Origin: a virus
IMG/VR virus record: IMGVR_UViG_3300043437_000397
Span: 1-42,973 of that record
Strand: one strand, 5' to 3'
Length of the DNA stretch: 42,973 nucleotides
Shown here: in pieces, positions 17,627 to 25,139 of the stretch
Numbering within the stretch: position 1 is the stretch's first letter
How the letters are laid out: every line of letters begins with the position of its first letter
Notes under the pieces: generated by a model
Database searches by the model: none
Told to the model about the DNA's origin: nothing
The model's input: only the letters and a program-made list of their open reading frames with translations
Translations under genes and position numbers: made by a program

Positions 17627-17815
17627 ATGGACAAGATGAAACTTGGTGGTGGCGGACGTTACGAGAAACTCGTTAGCAGTCTTGAGAGCAAGGGCGTCAA
17701 AGACCCGAAGGCTCTTGCGGCATCCATTGGCATGAAAAAATACGGCAAGAAAGGCTTTTTGTCTCTTGCTGCCAAAGGTCGTCGTCGAGCGTTGCGCGAA
17801 AAGGCTAACGCTTAG
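17627..17815 (+). CDS. small basic Gly-rich phage protein
   Basis: This 62-residue protein begins at ATG 17627 (the frame opens earlier at 17552 but inside the upstream gene). The sequence MDKMKLGGGGRYEKLVSSLESKGVKDPKALAASIGMKKYGKKGFLSLAAKGRRR is a recognisable phage micro-protein type: a Gly-rich start, a K-G-V-x-DP-x-ALAA-x-IG-x-KKYG core and a basic tail. It is the last gene of the rightward tail operon. Its stop overlaps the stop of the convergent primase-helicase gene by 11 bp. Confidence 0.75.
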   Translation: MDKMKLGGGGRYEKLVSSLESKGVKDPKALAASIGMKKYGKKGFLSLAAKGRRRALREKANA

Positions 17816-19643
17816 GATAGCGTCCCTTGACGTACGGCTTCTTGGCCGACTCCTTATCGACGACAAACTTCTGTGGGTCTGCATAGTTCCATGAGATGTC
17901 GCCGCCCGTGCCACGCTGAATCATAATCGATCCGGTGACTTTTCCTTCCTTGTCCGTCATGCCGGAACGATCCGCTCGCTTCGCCATGCCGAGCATAAAT
18001 TGTCGAGGTTGATTGAAACCAACTTCCTTCATCACAATCACCTCTCTGGCCCAGTTCGTTAAGTCCGACGATCCGAATCCTGAGTAGGCCATCTCTGCCA
18101 CGCTCTCCGGCTTGTCGTCTCGACCTTTTGGCTTAGGGAAGTGGTGGACGAGAATCAGGACTACGCCCGTCTCCATCATAATCGGCTGGAGCAAGTGCCT
18201 CGTAAAGTTCGCGCAGACCTCGATATCCGATGGATTACCGCCCATGTAGGAGAGCAACGGATCGATGTAAACCACATCGACCTTAGTCTTGCGAACGAGG
18301 CGGCGGAGCATCGTCGCGAAGTCGGAACCCGTTCTTACTGTCTCGCGGAAGAATAACATGTTCGCGCTCCGAAGACCTCGCTCCCAGTTCTCCTTGCCGA
18401 AGGTCATCTGAGCAGCGCCTTTCAGCGCATCATGCTGATCGGCGATGTCGTTTTCCGCCTGAATGTAAGCTACTTTTAGCGCCCGGACGGGCTTTACGCC
18501 AAACCAAGCTTCGCCGGACGCCCACTTCAGACCCTGATACGCGGCCATCGAGCTTTTGCCGCATCCACTTTGGCCGACAAAGAGAAGCGACGATCCGCGC
18601 CGAACCCATCTATCGCCGATCAGATTGTCAGGATCGTTCTGCGGATCGTACTCGATGATGGCATCTATCGAGAACTCCATCGGCATGTCCTGCGCGTCCA
18701 TGTCGTCCTTGAACGCTTCCCAGTTCACTGCGCCCACATTGACGGCTAAGAGCTTCTGCTCCTTGCCATCGCGCATTACACCGGCCAGACGGCTGAACCG
18801 GCTCGCGTTCTTGTTCTTCGGATCGATGCCGATGCTTTCGAGGTAGCGATAGACGACATCGCGGCGCTCGTTCCACTCCTCTCTATTGGCCGCTTCAACG
18901 CGCACCCAGCCATGCAGACTCTTGCCGCCGGAATCGATGACGACCGATAGCGGGAGCTTCGACTCCTTCAACGCTGTCCATTGCTCGTCCTTCGTCTTCT
19001 CGTCCATCTCGACTAAGACATGGCGGAAGTTTGCCACGCCAGAGTCCGATCCGCTTTCATCGAAACATGGATTGATGCGGACGTATGCACCCTTGCTATC
19101 GCTGCCATTCCACATGGCGCTGATGGGCGGCGTGAAGTGGTTCTTAATCCATTCGTCGCGCTTGAGGAACGTACCTTTGGAGGCTGGCCTACCTCGACCC
19201 TCTTCGTCGAAAATGATGTCGTTACAAATGCAGACAACTTCGTCCGACTCGAAGCAGGCTTTTAAAAAGTCGATTGTCGTAAACGGAGACGGAGGTTCCG
19301 GCATCGTTTGGATCGTGCGAACGACGAACTTGCCGGTGGGCGAGATGGGATTGCCGCCCTGCCCAATGCCTGACTGAGCGGATAAGAGCCAGCCACGCGG
19401 CTTGTCGTGCGTCACGGTCATTGCCTGATTCACCTTGTGGGCCAATTCATAGGCATTCCACGGTGGAGAGCATTTCTCGCTGTACTCGGACAGCAGTGCT
19501 TCAGCCGATCCTCGCGACAGCTCGAATCCATGCACCAGAGCGGTAGCTACTGCGAAGGTTGCGTTATGACCGCCTTGTCCGCTGACGGCTCCGGGGGTGT
19601 TACGAAGCCATGCTCTAGCACGGTCGATATTTGATTGATTCAT
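17805..19643 (-). CDS. primase-helicase (AEP-like primase fused to RecA-type helicase)
   Basis: This 612-residue protein has an N-terminal PriCT-like helical part (HGFELSRGSAEALLSEYSEKCSPPWNAYELAHKVNQA at 39-74). A middle part carries archaeo-eukaryotic-primase-like motifs: HVLVEMDEKT near 208-217, VVIDSGGKSLHGWVRV at 234-249 (the S-x-H motif) and RFSRLAGVMRD near 282-292. A C-terminal RecA/AAA domain has Walker A GQSGCGKSS at 357-365 and VVYIDPL at 457-463. It should prime and unwind phage DNA for the host polymerase. It is the last gene of the replication operon, and its ATG overlaps the preceding ORF (ATGA). Confidence 0.8.
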   Translation of the reverse strand: MNQSNIDRARAWLRNTPGAVSGQGGHNATFAVATALVHGFELSRGSAEALLSEYSEKCSPPWNAYELAHKVNQAMTVTHDKPRGWLLSAQSGIGQGGNPISPTGKFVVRTIQTMPEPPSPFTTIDFLKACFESDEVVCICNDIIFDEEGRGRPASKGTFLKRDEWIKNHFTPPISAMWNGSDSKGAYVRINPCFDESGSDSGVANFRHVLVEMDEKTKDEQWTALKESKLPLSVVIDSGGKSLHGWVRVEAANREEWNERRDVVYRYLESIGIDPKNKNASRFSRLAGVMRDGKEQKLLAVNVGAVNWEAFKDDMDAQDMPMEFSIDAIIEYDPQNDPDNLIGDRWVRRGSSLLFVGQSGCGKSSMAAYQGLKWASGEAWFGVKPVRALKVAYIQAENDIADQHDALKGAAQMTFGKENWERGLRSANMLFFRETVRTGSDFATMLRRLVRKTKVDVVYIDPLLSYMGGNPSDIEVCANFTRHLLQPIMMETGVVLILVHHFPKPKGRDDKPESVAEMAYSGFGSSDLTNWAREVIVMKEVGFNQPRQFMLGMAKRADRSGMTDKEGKVTGSIMIQRGTGGDISWNYADPQKFVVDKESAKKPYVKGRYPKR

Positions 19644-19867
19644 TGGATTCCAAGTTGTTTACGCGCTATGTCCCCGCTTTCGCCCAGATCATTCGAGGCG
19701 ATTTGCTGGAGAACTGACTTTGATTCTTCGAACTTTGCGAAAAGGAGAGACAGCTCTTTGGGAGTCATCAGGTACTTGCTCCAGTGTTGGATTGGTATGG
19801 AGCGAGACTGAAACTTCGCAAAGAGCTGCTCTTGTGCTGCGATGTAGAGTTTAGGGTGCTTGTTCAA
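19640..19867 (-). CDS. small unknown protein
   Basis: This 75-residue helical protein has the sequence ...LYIAAQEQLFAKFQSRSIPIQHWSKYLMTPKELSLLFAKFEESKSVLQQIAS. The start is uncertain. I give TTG 19867, which overlaps the upstream gene by 17 bp; a GTG at 19933 would extend it but give a long overlap. It is coupled to the primase-helicase by ATGA. No recognised family; the position suggests a replication accessory protein. Confidence 0.5.
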   Translation of the reverse strand: MNKHPKLYIAAQEQLFAKFQSRSIPIQHWSKYLMTPKELSLLFAKFEESKSVLQQIASNDLGESGDIARKQLGIQ

Positions 19868-20039
19868 TGACCGGGGTGAACTTGGCCTTGAATTCGGCCT
19901 TCGTTCGAACGTACACCTTGGGTTTTCCGTCACGGGTGTAGGCTATCCCCACCCATTTCATTTCCCCGATTCGTATCTCTACGTCGTCGGAAATGACTTC
20001 AACCTGCACCGTACTGTTTCCTGAGTTTTTGAATTTCAT
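19851..20039 (-). CDS. small unknown protein
   Basis: This 62-residue protein begins at ATG 20039, chosen to reduce overlap with the upstream gene (earlier TTG 20096 is in frame). The sequence is beta-rich: STVQVEVISDDVEIRIGEMKWVGIAYTRDGKPKVYVRTKAEFKAKF. It could be a small barrel, but no family is recognised. It lies in the replication operon. Confidence 0.5.
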   Translation of the reverse strand: MKFKNSGNSTVQVEVISDDVEIRIGEMKWVGIAYTRDGKPKVYVRTKAEFKAKFTPVIEQAP

Positions 20040-20202
20040 CTTCTGAGGCGTTATCGAGATGTCCTGTACCAGCCGCATGCCAAACGCCGTCAACAATTTG
20101 CGCCTTTGGCTTGGGCTTAGTCATCCAACCTCGAAGAATCGCATGGTCGATGAGTGCTGGCGCTTCCTTCAATAACTGTTCTCTAGTGATTTGAGTTTCC
20201 AT
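19999..20202 (-). CDS. small unknown protein
   Basis: This 67-residue protein begins at ATG 20202 and contains REQLLKEAPALIDHAILRGWMTKPKPKAQIVDGVWHAAGTG. It overlaps the next gene by about 40 bp if the start chosen there is right. No recognised domain. It sits 3 bp after the preceding gene's stop in the leftward replication operon. Confidence 0.6.
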   Translation of the reverse strand: METQITREQLLKEAPALIDHAILRGWMTKPKPKAQIVDGVWHAAGTGHLDNASEDEIQKLRKQYGAG

Positions 20203-20205
20203 AAA

Positions 20206-20400
20206 TTAACCTTTTTTAGCCGTCTTTCCGCGCCATCCGCCTGCTTTTTTCATCCCGATTTCCTGACCAAGTTCGTTGACGAATCCGCGTCGGATCAGCC
20301 ACTCCTTGTACTTCTGGTCGATGTAAGCGAAGTGAATCTTTTCGGGTGATTCATCTGCTTCTGCTATCCGCATAATGGGCATTTTGTTTGCGCTGATCAT
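20206..20400 (-). CDS. small basic unknown protein
   Basis: This 64-residue protein begins at ATG 20400, picked because it overlaps the previous stop as ATGA. It contains IHFAYIDQKYKEWLIRRGFVNELGQEIGMKKAGGWRGKTAKKG and has a strongly basic C-terminus. It may bind nucleic acid, but no family is recognised. Confidence 0.6.
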   Translation of the reverse strand: MISANKMPIMRIAEADESPEKIHFAYIDQKYKEWLIRRGFVNELGQEIGMKKAGGWRGKTAKKG

Positions 20401-20591
20401 TTGTATGTCTCGATTGTGTGTTTGTAGTGTCGCTCGGCTTGGGTGCAGTTCCAGCAAAGGTCTTGAGTTCCGTTGCATCCGCACCCGAGAGATTTGAAAA
20501 GTACATTGGCCAACCATTGGTATTCCGCGATGGCGGCTCGCAATGTCTCCACGTCCGTTTCTTCGGACATGGGTTTGATATTCTCGCTCAT
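20397..20591 (-). CDS. small cysteine-rich protein
   Basis: This 64-residue protein begins at ATG 20591, which overlaps the previous stop as ATGA. After a short helix (VETLRAAIAEYQWLANVLFKSL) it has CGCNGTQDLCWNC, giving four Cys that could form a small zinc site. The C-terminus is Tyr/His-rich. No family is recognised. Confidence 0.6.
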   Translation of the reverse strand: MSENIKPMSEETDVETLRAAIAEYQWLANVLFKSLGCGCNGTQDLCWNCTQAERHYKHTIETYK

Positions 20592-20707
20592 TTGACGACG
20601 AAGAGAAGGAAGTAGGCGCTGGCGACGACCATCCCCATTCCGAACGCCATGATGAGCAATTGCTTCAGCTCCTCGGGCGAGGGCGGACGATTGGCTTTGT
20701 GTATCAC
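20588..20707 (-). CDS. 39-residue single-pass membrane protein
   Basis: The start is GTG 20707, overlapping the RuvC-like gene's stop as GTGA; a longer frame from 20836 lies almost wholly inside that gene and is not credible. The protein is a short polar N-terminus (HKANRPPSPEELKQ) followed by one hydrophobic helix (LLIMAFGMGMVVASAYFLLF). Its role is unknown. Confidence 0.6.
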   Translation of the reverse strand: MIHKANRPPSPEELKQLLIMAFGMGMVVASAYFLLFVVK

Positions 20708-21165
20708 CGGCCACCGCCCATCGCGTAGTGGAGGATCAAAAGGGCGTCGCAGTTTTTGAGTGTGACGTCCAGATTCGGATACAGTTCCTGAGCTTTGCTT
20801 TTTAGCTTTCGCTTCCATTCTGGTCCGGTTTCGCATGATTTACGTCCTCCAAGCCCAAGTGGTTCTTGCCAGATTTTCGGCTCAACACGGTGGAGTGCGT
20901 AGCCTTGCGCGTAGCCTAGCCCCTGCACAATCCCGTAGTTCTCATGGAGCGTCGCCATGCTGGCCGACGACGTGAGTTTACTGACGAACTTTGGCACTTT
21001 CTCGACCCACAGATGCGAGTCGGCCACCTTGAATCCTGCCAGTAACTGCGCCGTGTCTGGCAGCGACTCGGGCATTGGGAAGAGCAGTATTCCTTCCGAG
21101 GTGCTGACCGCGAATCCGCCGCCCACACCCGGATCGACCGCAACGATTGTTTGGTTTGATTTCAT
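20704..21165 (-). CDS. RuvC-like Holliday junction resolvase
   Basis: This 153-residue protein begins at ATG 21165. It has an RNase H-fold layout like RuvC: TIVAVDPGVGGGFAVS at 6-21 (first catalytic Asp at 11), HLWVEKVPKF near 51-60 (Glu), and LKNCDALLILHYA near the C-terminus (Asp). It probably resolves branched DNA before packaging or during recombination and would act with RecT and the RecE-like nuclease of the same operon. The length fits small phage RuvC relatives. Confidence 0.75.
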   Translation of the reverse strand: MKSNQTIVAVDPGVGGGFAVSTSEGILLFPMPESLPDTAQLLAGFKVADSHLWVEKVPKFVSKLTSSASMATLHENYGIVQGLGYAQGYALHRVEPKIWQEPLGLGGRKSCETGPEWKRKLKSKAQELYPNLDVTLKNCDALLILHYAMGGGR

Positions 21166-21181
21166 TCGCTCAATATTATTT

Positions 21182-21538
21182 TCAGTAACAAAGAATAGTA
21201 ACCTGCTCGGCAGCGATTCGAACCGCTGATTTCGTGTCTCCGCCCTCGCTCCACTTCTCAACCTTTACACGGCCTTTTACGCGCACTAGAGCGCCGCTCT
21301 GAATCTCGATGATCTTCTCTGCAACTTGTCCCCATGAGGACAGCTCGAAATCATCGAAGTCTTCGTGGAAGCGGCCCTCGTTGTCAGTCCAGTGACGGGC
21401 GATTGATATAACGCGGCGCACCATGAGCGAGCCTGTTTTGGTTTCGGTTTGCCGACTTATGCCGCGCAGTTCGCCGATCAGATAGACTACGTTCTCGGTG
21501 GGCGTGGATGTTTCGTTTGCTGGCGTGGATACACTCAT
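21182..21538 (-). CDS. ssb: single-stranded DNA-binding protein
   Basis: This 118-residue protein begins at ATG 21538 (ATGA with the helicase stop). It has an OB-fold SSB pattern: VVYLIGELRGISRQTETKTGSL, RRVISIARHW, DDFELSSWGQVAEKIIEI, and GALVRVKGRVKVEKW then AVRIAAEQVTIL. Unlike bacterial SSB it has no acidic C-terminal tip (it ends TILCY), so recruitment of host partners through that tip is unlikely. Confidence 0.8.
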   Translation of the reverse strand: MSVSTPANETSTPTENVVYLIGELRGISRQTETKTGSLMVRRVISIARHWTDNEGRFHEDFDDFELSSWGQVAEKIIEIQSGALVRVKGRVKVEKWSEGGDTKSAVRIAAEQVTILCY

Positions 21539-22623
21539 TGGAAAATACAACCTAGTTCACGGTAGCAAGTCATACGCTTCTTAGCGTGGAACGCTCCGAT
21601 GGGGTGGAATTTGTCAGAGAAATCTACGATTGTCGCGCAGTTCTTGGTTTCTGTTTTCCGCAATGCCCGACTGGCTCGCTGGATGGTCTTCTGCGACGAC
21701 CGACCGCCGCTGACCATAATGAGCAGTTCGACGTTGGGCAGATCCAATCCTTCGTCGGCCAGCGAGGTTGCGATCATGGTTCGCAGGTTGCCAGCCTTGA
21801 ACTCCTCCATCGCCGCCTTGCGCTGCTTCTTGCCGATCTTCGAATGGACGAGGAGCGAACCGGGAATGCGCTTTTCGTAGTCCTCGCCAAGCGTGATGCG
21901 AGGGATAAGGATGAGCGTCTGCATGTCGCCATACTCCACGGCGTAGTCGATGGCGTAATCATTGCGCCCACGGTTCTCGCAGATGCCGATGTCCACAAGC
22001 GATTCCCAAGCGCACATTCGCTTCAATTCTTCGTCACTTATCCGCATGTACCGACGGCGCGTGGTGAACAGTCGGTCGATGTTATCGTCGATCTTCTGCT
22101 TCAGGTTCAGATCGGTTGCGTCGGAGAGTTGAAGGTAAGCGTCGGCCAATGAATCGCCGATGTCGCTGCGCTTGATTTCGTAGGTGCGGTTGTGGAAGAG
22201 CGTTCGTGTTACGGCATTCCGGTCTGGGTCGTCGCCCCAAGGAGTTGCGTCAAAGCCGTAGCGAAAGCCTTTGCAGGATTCGATGATGCGTCGCCATCCA
22301 GCAGCGGGGCTGTGCTTCGCTTCGTCAACGATCAGCATGTCCTTCTTACTGAAGTCCACTGATTCATGCGGACAACGGATATCCACAATCTCGCCCGGTA
22401 CACCGGCAACACGGAGCGATGTGCGCGCTTGCTGACATGTCTCGCGGGTTGGAGCGAGCCATCCAATTTTGCACGGGTAGTCTTTGAGGTGATGCTGTTC
22501 TAGGAAGTGCTTGATGATGCTCGCGGCAATCCATGTCTTGCCACTGCCTGCCGGTGCGACGATCAGACCATCGCTAGTTTTGGCCCACTCTACTGCTTTT
22601 TGTTGGTATTCTCTTAGATTCAT
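21535..22623 (-). CDS. superfamily 2 DNA helicase
   Basis: This 362-residue protein has motif I APAGSGKT (23-30), motif Ia LAPTRE (56-61), motif II as DEAKH (100-104), motif III-like FDATPWG (124-130), TMIATSLADEGLDLPNVELLI (motif V) and QRASRALRKTE (motif VI). This is a compact UvsW/RecG-like SF2 phage helicase. It probably remodels forks or recombination intermediates. It is coupled to ssb by ATGA and follows a 26-codon ORF by 4 bp. Confidence 0.88.
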   Translation of the reverse strand: MNLREYQQKAVEWAKTSDGLIVAPAGSGKTWIAASIIKHFLEQHHLKDYPCKIGWLAPTRETCQQARTSLRVAGVPGEIVDIRCPHESVDFSKKDMLIVDEAKHSPAAGWRRIIESCKGFRYGFDATPWGDDPDRNAVTRTLFHNRTYEIKRSDIGDSLADAYLQLSDATDLNLKQKIDDNIDRLFTTRRRYMRISDEELKRMCAWESLVDIGICENRGRNDYAIDYAVEYGDMQTLILIPRITLGEDYEKRIPGSLLVHSKIGKKQRKAAMEEFKAGNLRTMIATSLADEGLDLPNVELLIMVSGGRSSQKTIQRASRALRKTETKNCATIVDFSDKFHPIGAFHAKKRMTCYRELGCIFQ

Positions 22624-22627
22624 AATT

Positions 22628-22708
22628 TTAGGAAATTTGCCCCTCCGCCCACTGCTTCATAGCGAGCGAAGGGTTTTGTCCGCACCACACGGTGCGATTC
22701 GCCGTCAT
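22628..22708 (-). CDS. 26-residue peptide
   Basis: ATG 22708 overlaps the previous stop as ATGA and the frame runs to 22628 (MTANRTVWCGQNPSLAMKQW...). A longer frame back to 22828 would lie inside the upstream gene. It could be a real coupled peptide or a spacer that carries ribosomes to the helicase start 4 bp later. Confidence 0.35.
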   Translation of the reverse strand: MTANRTVWCGQNPSLAMKQWAEGQIS

Positions 22709-22896
22709 TCGTTCGTTGTACTGTCGGTAGAAAGCGCGCTCGATTGCGTCGTGGCGCACTTCTTGTTCAGCAACTTCCTTAACGCTTGATTGGCGAAAAA
22801 TCCGATCTTCAAACCATTCTCGTCGCAATGTTTGCGAACCTCTTCGTGGAGCGCCGAGTCGATGGTGATAACTGTGTATTTGGCTGGTTTCTTCAT
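22705..22896 (-). CDS. small ribbon-helix-helix-like DNA-binding protein
   Basis: This 63-residue protein begins at ATG 22896, 2 bp after the preceding stop. AKYTVITIDSALHEEVRKHCDENGLKIGFFANQALRKLLNKK has the alternating beta strand followed by two helices of MetJ/Arc/CopG-type dimers. It is probably a transcriptional regulator or ssDNA accessory protein. The assignment is by pattern only. Confidence 0.55.
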   Translation of the reverse strand: MKKPAKYTVITIDSALHEEVRKHCDENGLKIGFFANQALRKLLNKKCATTQSSALSTDSTTNE

Positions 22897-22898
22897 AA

Positions 22899-23411
22899 TC
22901 ACTCGCTCTTCATCGGAGTCGATTGAACGCCATTGTAGGCGATGGTCTTCGGGCGGTAGATGCCTACCTGCTCCGTTTCCTCGACCCAACTAGGACCGCC
23001 GCGAATGTGGAATATGCAGGAAGACATTCCGTTCCAACTCTTCGTGCTGCTCTTAGCCGAGGTGTAGGTGGAGCCGAACGTAGCGTTCAGATCGTCACTG
23101 CTCATCGCCTTGACGTTGGCCCAGTCGATGTCGCCTGCATGCCATAACTTGAAGCCTAGTTCCAGCGGAGCTACTACCTTAGCAACGCCGGGGAAGTGCC
23201 ACACCCACTCGTCATGGGATGACGCATCACCGCTCATAACCGCATAGCACTGGTAATTGCCAAGCGGTACGGAGCCACTGCCCCAGTCGCAGCTCTCGCC
23301 GGGTTTAAGAACAGCCGAGCGTGTCGGATGGTCGTTGCATTTAGGCTGCTCGAAAAGAGCAACAAGAACGGGGACTTCGGTTTGGTTTTCGATTTTGATG
23401 TGGGTACTCAT
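22899..23411 (-). CDS. unknown beta-rich protein
   Basis: This 170-residue protein begins at ATG 23411 (MSTHIKIENQTEVPVLVALFEQ); the frame extends to 23594 but that part reads as shadow of the preceding gene. It has PGESCDWGSGSVPLGNYQCYAVMSGD, DEWVWHFPGVAKVVAPLELGFKLWHAGDIDWANVKAM and CIFHIRGGPSWVE. It is Trp/Gly-rich and probably an all-beta fold. I do not recognise it. Such a protein is unusual in a replication operon, where its neighbours are DNA-binding. Confidence 0.6.
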   Translation of the reverse strand: MSTHIKIENQTEVPVLVALFEQPKCNDHPTRSAVLKPGESCDWGSGSVPLGNYQCYAVMSGDASSHDEWVWHFPGVAKVVAPLELGFKLWHAGDIDWANVKAMSSDDLNATFGSTYTSAKSSTKSWNGMSSCIFHIRGGPSWVEETEQVGIYRPKTIAYNGVQSTPMKSE

Positions 23412-23439
23412 AGCTATTCGGAGGTGTAAATGGTGTCGG

Positions 23440-23637
23440 TTATGGGGTTGGTTGCAGGATGAAATCGAAGTTGATCTTCCAGTTGTCTCCAAGTCGGTTG
23501 TAGGTGTCGTGCTTGATCTTCCAGAGTCGAGGATCGCGGGTCGTCTTTGTGTGACGGCAGCGGATACGGACGTCGATGTCCTTGAGCGCCACATTCCTCA
23601 GCCGGTCGTCTTCTGGTAGTTCGTGCAGGTGTTTCAT
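23440..23637 (-). CDS. small unknown protein
   Basis: This 65-residue protein begins at ATG 23637 (ATGA with the upstream stop): MKHLHELPEDDRLRNVALKDIDVRIRCRHTKTTRDPRLWKIKHDTYNRLGDNWKINFDFIL. It is rich in Asp, Arg and His. No family is recognised; conservation of the coupling suggests it is translated. Confidence 0.6.
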   Translation of the reverse strand: MKHLHELPEDDRLRNVALKDIDVRIRCRHTKTTRDPRLWKIKHDTYNRLGDNWKINFDFILQPTP

Positions 23638-23834
23638 GTCAGTAGGTGTTTGATGATCTGATTTCTGTCTTTAATCGTCGCTCTCAAGATGCTCTCAAGC
23701 ACAACGTGAGGGTTGATTGTCGCAACGTGTTTCCACTCTGGGCTTTGATCGACGTGCTTGGCTGTGTCTAAGCTCTCTACGCGAACGATGCCGTTAAATG
23801 CGTGGATGTAGATGAATGCGGGGCTGTCTTTCAT
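23634..23834 (-). CDS. small unknown protein
   Basis: This 66-residue protein begins at ATG 23834, which overlaps the previous stop as ATGA. FIYIHAFNGIVRVESLDTAKHVDQSPEWKHVATINPHVVLESILRATIKDR suggests an alpha/beta mini-domain. No family is recognised. Confidence 0.6.
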   Translation of the reverse strand: MKDSPAFIYIHAFNGIVRVESLDTAKHVDQSPEWKHVATINPHVVLESILRATIKDRNQIIKHLLT

Positions 23835-24073
23835 TTGGACTCCTTCCACAGTAGAAGATCCGCTCGCATTTCGTCGTTCTCGGTTTCAAGTTGTTGTATG
23901 TACGCCAGTCGCGCCGCTGCGAGTCGCTCTACCTCTTCATGCCGCTTGGCTCGCTCTGAAACCTCACTCAGGTATTTCCGAGTCGCGGCTAGTTTGCGCT
24001 CCAGTCTTCGGCATAGCATACCGAGGTCGGCTATGTTGTGAGCGGTTGAGTCGGATATTGGTGTGTCGCTCAC
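23831..24073 (-). CDS. coiled-coil paralogue (SDTPIS type)
   Basis: This 80-residue protein starts at GTG 24073 (GTGA). It begins with SDTPISDSTAHNIADLGMLCRRLERKL and is nearly identical in that segment to the 24724-24945 protein. A continuous coiled coil follows (YIQQLETENDEMRADLLLWKESK). It is a member of the tandem small-protein array and the last copy before unrelated genes. Function is unknown. Confidence 0.7.
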   Translation of the reverse strand: MSDTPISDSTAHNIADLGMLCRRLERKLAATRKYLSEVSERAKRHEEVERLAAARLAYIQQLETENDEMRADLLLWKESK

Positions 24074-24288
24074 GGCTTGGCCTCCCTCGCTTTGAGCATT
24101 GCATCGGCAATCTCGTACACATATGGCCCATCATATTCATCAAGGAAATTTCGTGATGCCATCAATCCCTGCAACGCCGCTGCAGCGAAGTAGTCGCGAA
24201 GGGTCATGCCGAAATGGTCAGCATTGTTACCTTCGGGATGATACCCCATCGGAAACGCCGGTCCTCCGTCGTTGATTGGTTCGCTCAC
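24070..24288 (-). CDS. conserved small phage protein (GGPAFP / LRDYFAAAALQG type)
   Basis: This 72-residue protein starts at GTG 24288. It contains INDGGPAFPMGYHPEG and HFGMTLRDYFAAAALQGLMAS, a pattern I recognise from many phage and prophage early regions without a known role. Its C-terminus KAREAKP matches the tail shared by its array neighbours and is the direct reading of the next gene's Shine-Dalgarno region. Confidence 0.75.
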   Translation of the reverse strand: MSEPINDGGPAFPMGYHPEGNNADHFGMTLRDYFAAAALQGLMASRNFLDEYDGPYVYEIADAMLKAREAKP

Positions 24289-24506
24289 GGCTTGGCCTCC
24301 TTGGCTTTGCGCCCTTGCATCTGGCGCAGCATCACCGTCAACGCCTCCTCCAACCGCTTGATCCGCTCATTGGACGCGTTGAGTTCGCGTTCGAGTTGGC
24401 GGCTCCAATCCAAAACTTCATCGACTGATGTTGGATCAAACTCCAATTCGGCGTCCGTCCTCGGTGTGTCGCTAACCATTTTGTTGGTGTCACCAATATG
24501 GTTCAC
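24285..24506 (-). CDS. coiled-coil paralogue (SDTPRTD type)
   Basis: This 73-residue protein starts at GTG 24506, selected because GGAGGAGAA lies just upstream and the codon overlaps the preceding stop (GTGA); an internal ATG 24479 is an alternative. It contains VSDTPRTDAELEFDPTSVDEVL, then WSRQLERELNASNERIKRLEEALTVMLRQM and the tail KAKEAKP. Modules LERELNA-x-NERI and RIKRLEEA recur in the array. Confidence 0.7.
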   Translation of the reverse strand: MNHIGDTNKMVSDTPRTDAELEFDPTSVDEVLDWSRQLERELNASNERIKRLEEALTVMLRQMQGRKAKEAKP

Positions 24507-24727
24507 GGCTTCTCCTCCTTGGCTTTGCGCCATCTATTGCTGGAGTAATAATCACGGCAGTATTTTTCCATCTCATCTCCAGCCTCCTCCAGCCGCTTTA
24601 TGCGCTGCTTCAGCTCCTCGCAGCCTTCGCGGAGTTGCAGATTGGATTTGGTGAGTTTGTCGATGCGATCTTTGGCTACTTTCAAATCCCATAGAGTGGC
24701 GATCAGTTCATGTTCAATATCGCTCAC
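24503..24727 (-). CDS. coiled-coil paralogue
   Basis: This 74-residue protein starts at GTG 24727 (GTGA). SDIEHELIATLWDLKVAKDRIDKLTKSNLQLREGCEELKQ leads into the shared module RIKRLEEAGDEM, then CRDYYSSNRWRKAKEEKP. Only the RIKRLEEAGD block and tail match its neighbours, so it looks like a mosaic of old and new segments. Confidence 0.7.
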   Translation of the reverse strand: MSDIEHELIATLWDLKVAKDRIDKLTKSNLQLREGCEELKQRIKRLEEAGDEMEKYCRDYYSSNRWRKAKEEKP

Positions 24728-24945
24728 GGCTTTGCCTCCTTGGATTTGTTCCACATATCAACGTCATATCCATAGCTGAGTTCGTTGGCCATCAAGTCAC
24801 CTGATGTTTCGAGCGCGGCAATGTAGTCGTTCAGCTTTGAGATGCGCTCATTTGCCGCGTTGAGTTCGCGTTCGAGTTTGCGGCATAGCATACCCAGCTC
24901 GGCTATGTTGTGCGGTGTTGAGTCGGAGATGGGGGTATCGCTCAC
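24724..24945 (-). CDS. coiled-coil paralogue (SDTPIS type)
   Basis: This 73-residue protein starts at GTG 24945 (GTGA). SDTPISDSTPHNIAELGMLCRKLERELNAANERISKLNDYI shares its first half with 23831-24073 and its LERELNAANERI block with 25136-25486. The tail is WNKSKEAKP. Predicted to be almost all coiled coil. Function is unknown. Confidence 0.7.
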   Translation of the reverse strand: MSDTPISDSTPHNIAELGMLCRKLERELNAANERISKLNDYIAALETSGDLMANELSYGYDVDMWNKSKEAKP

Positions 24946-25139
24946 GGCTTTGCCTCCTTAATAATTAAAAGAATTCCCATATAAATTATCCAAACGGCTC
25001 CAATAGGTATCAGCCAAAACAGCCGAAAGACCATTCCAAAGTCATACTGCCCACTAGAACGGTATGGCCTGACCATGACGCACAACATAATTACTGTAAT
25101 AAATATTGGTATGATCCACGATTTGATTGTGATAGTCAC
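24942..25139 (-). CDS. small two-helix membrane protein
   Basis: This 65-residue protein starts at GTG 25139. It has two hydrophobic segments, WIIPIFITVIMLCVMV (8-23) and FRLFWLIPIGAVWIIYMGILLII (39-61), joined by a polar loop. It ends KEAKP like the soluble array members, because the same junction DNA follows. It is the only membrane protein in the array. A holin-like or superinfection role would be a guess. Confidence 0.65.
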   Translation of the reverse strand: MTITIKSWIIPIFITVIMLCVMVRPYRSSGQYDFGMVFRLFWLIPIGAVWIIYMGILLIIKEAKP

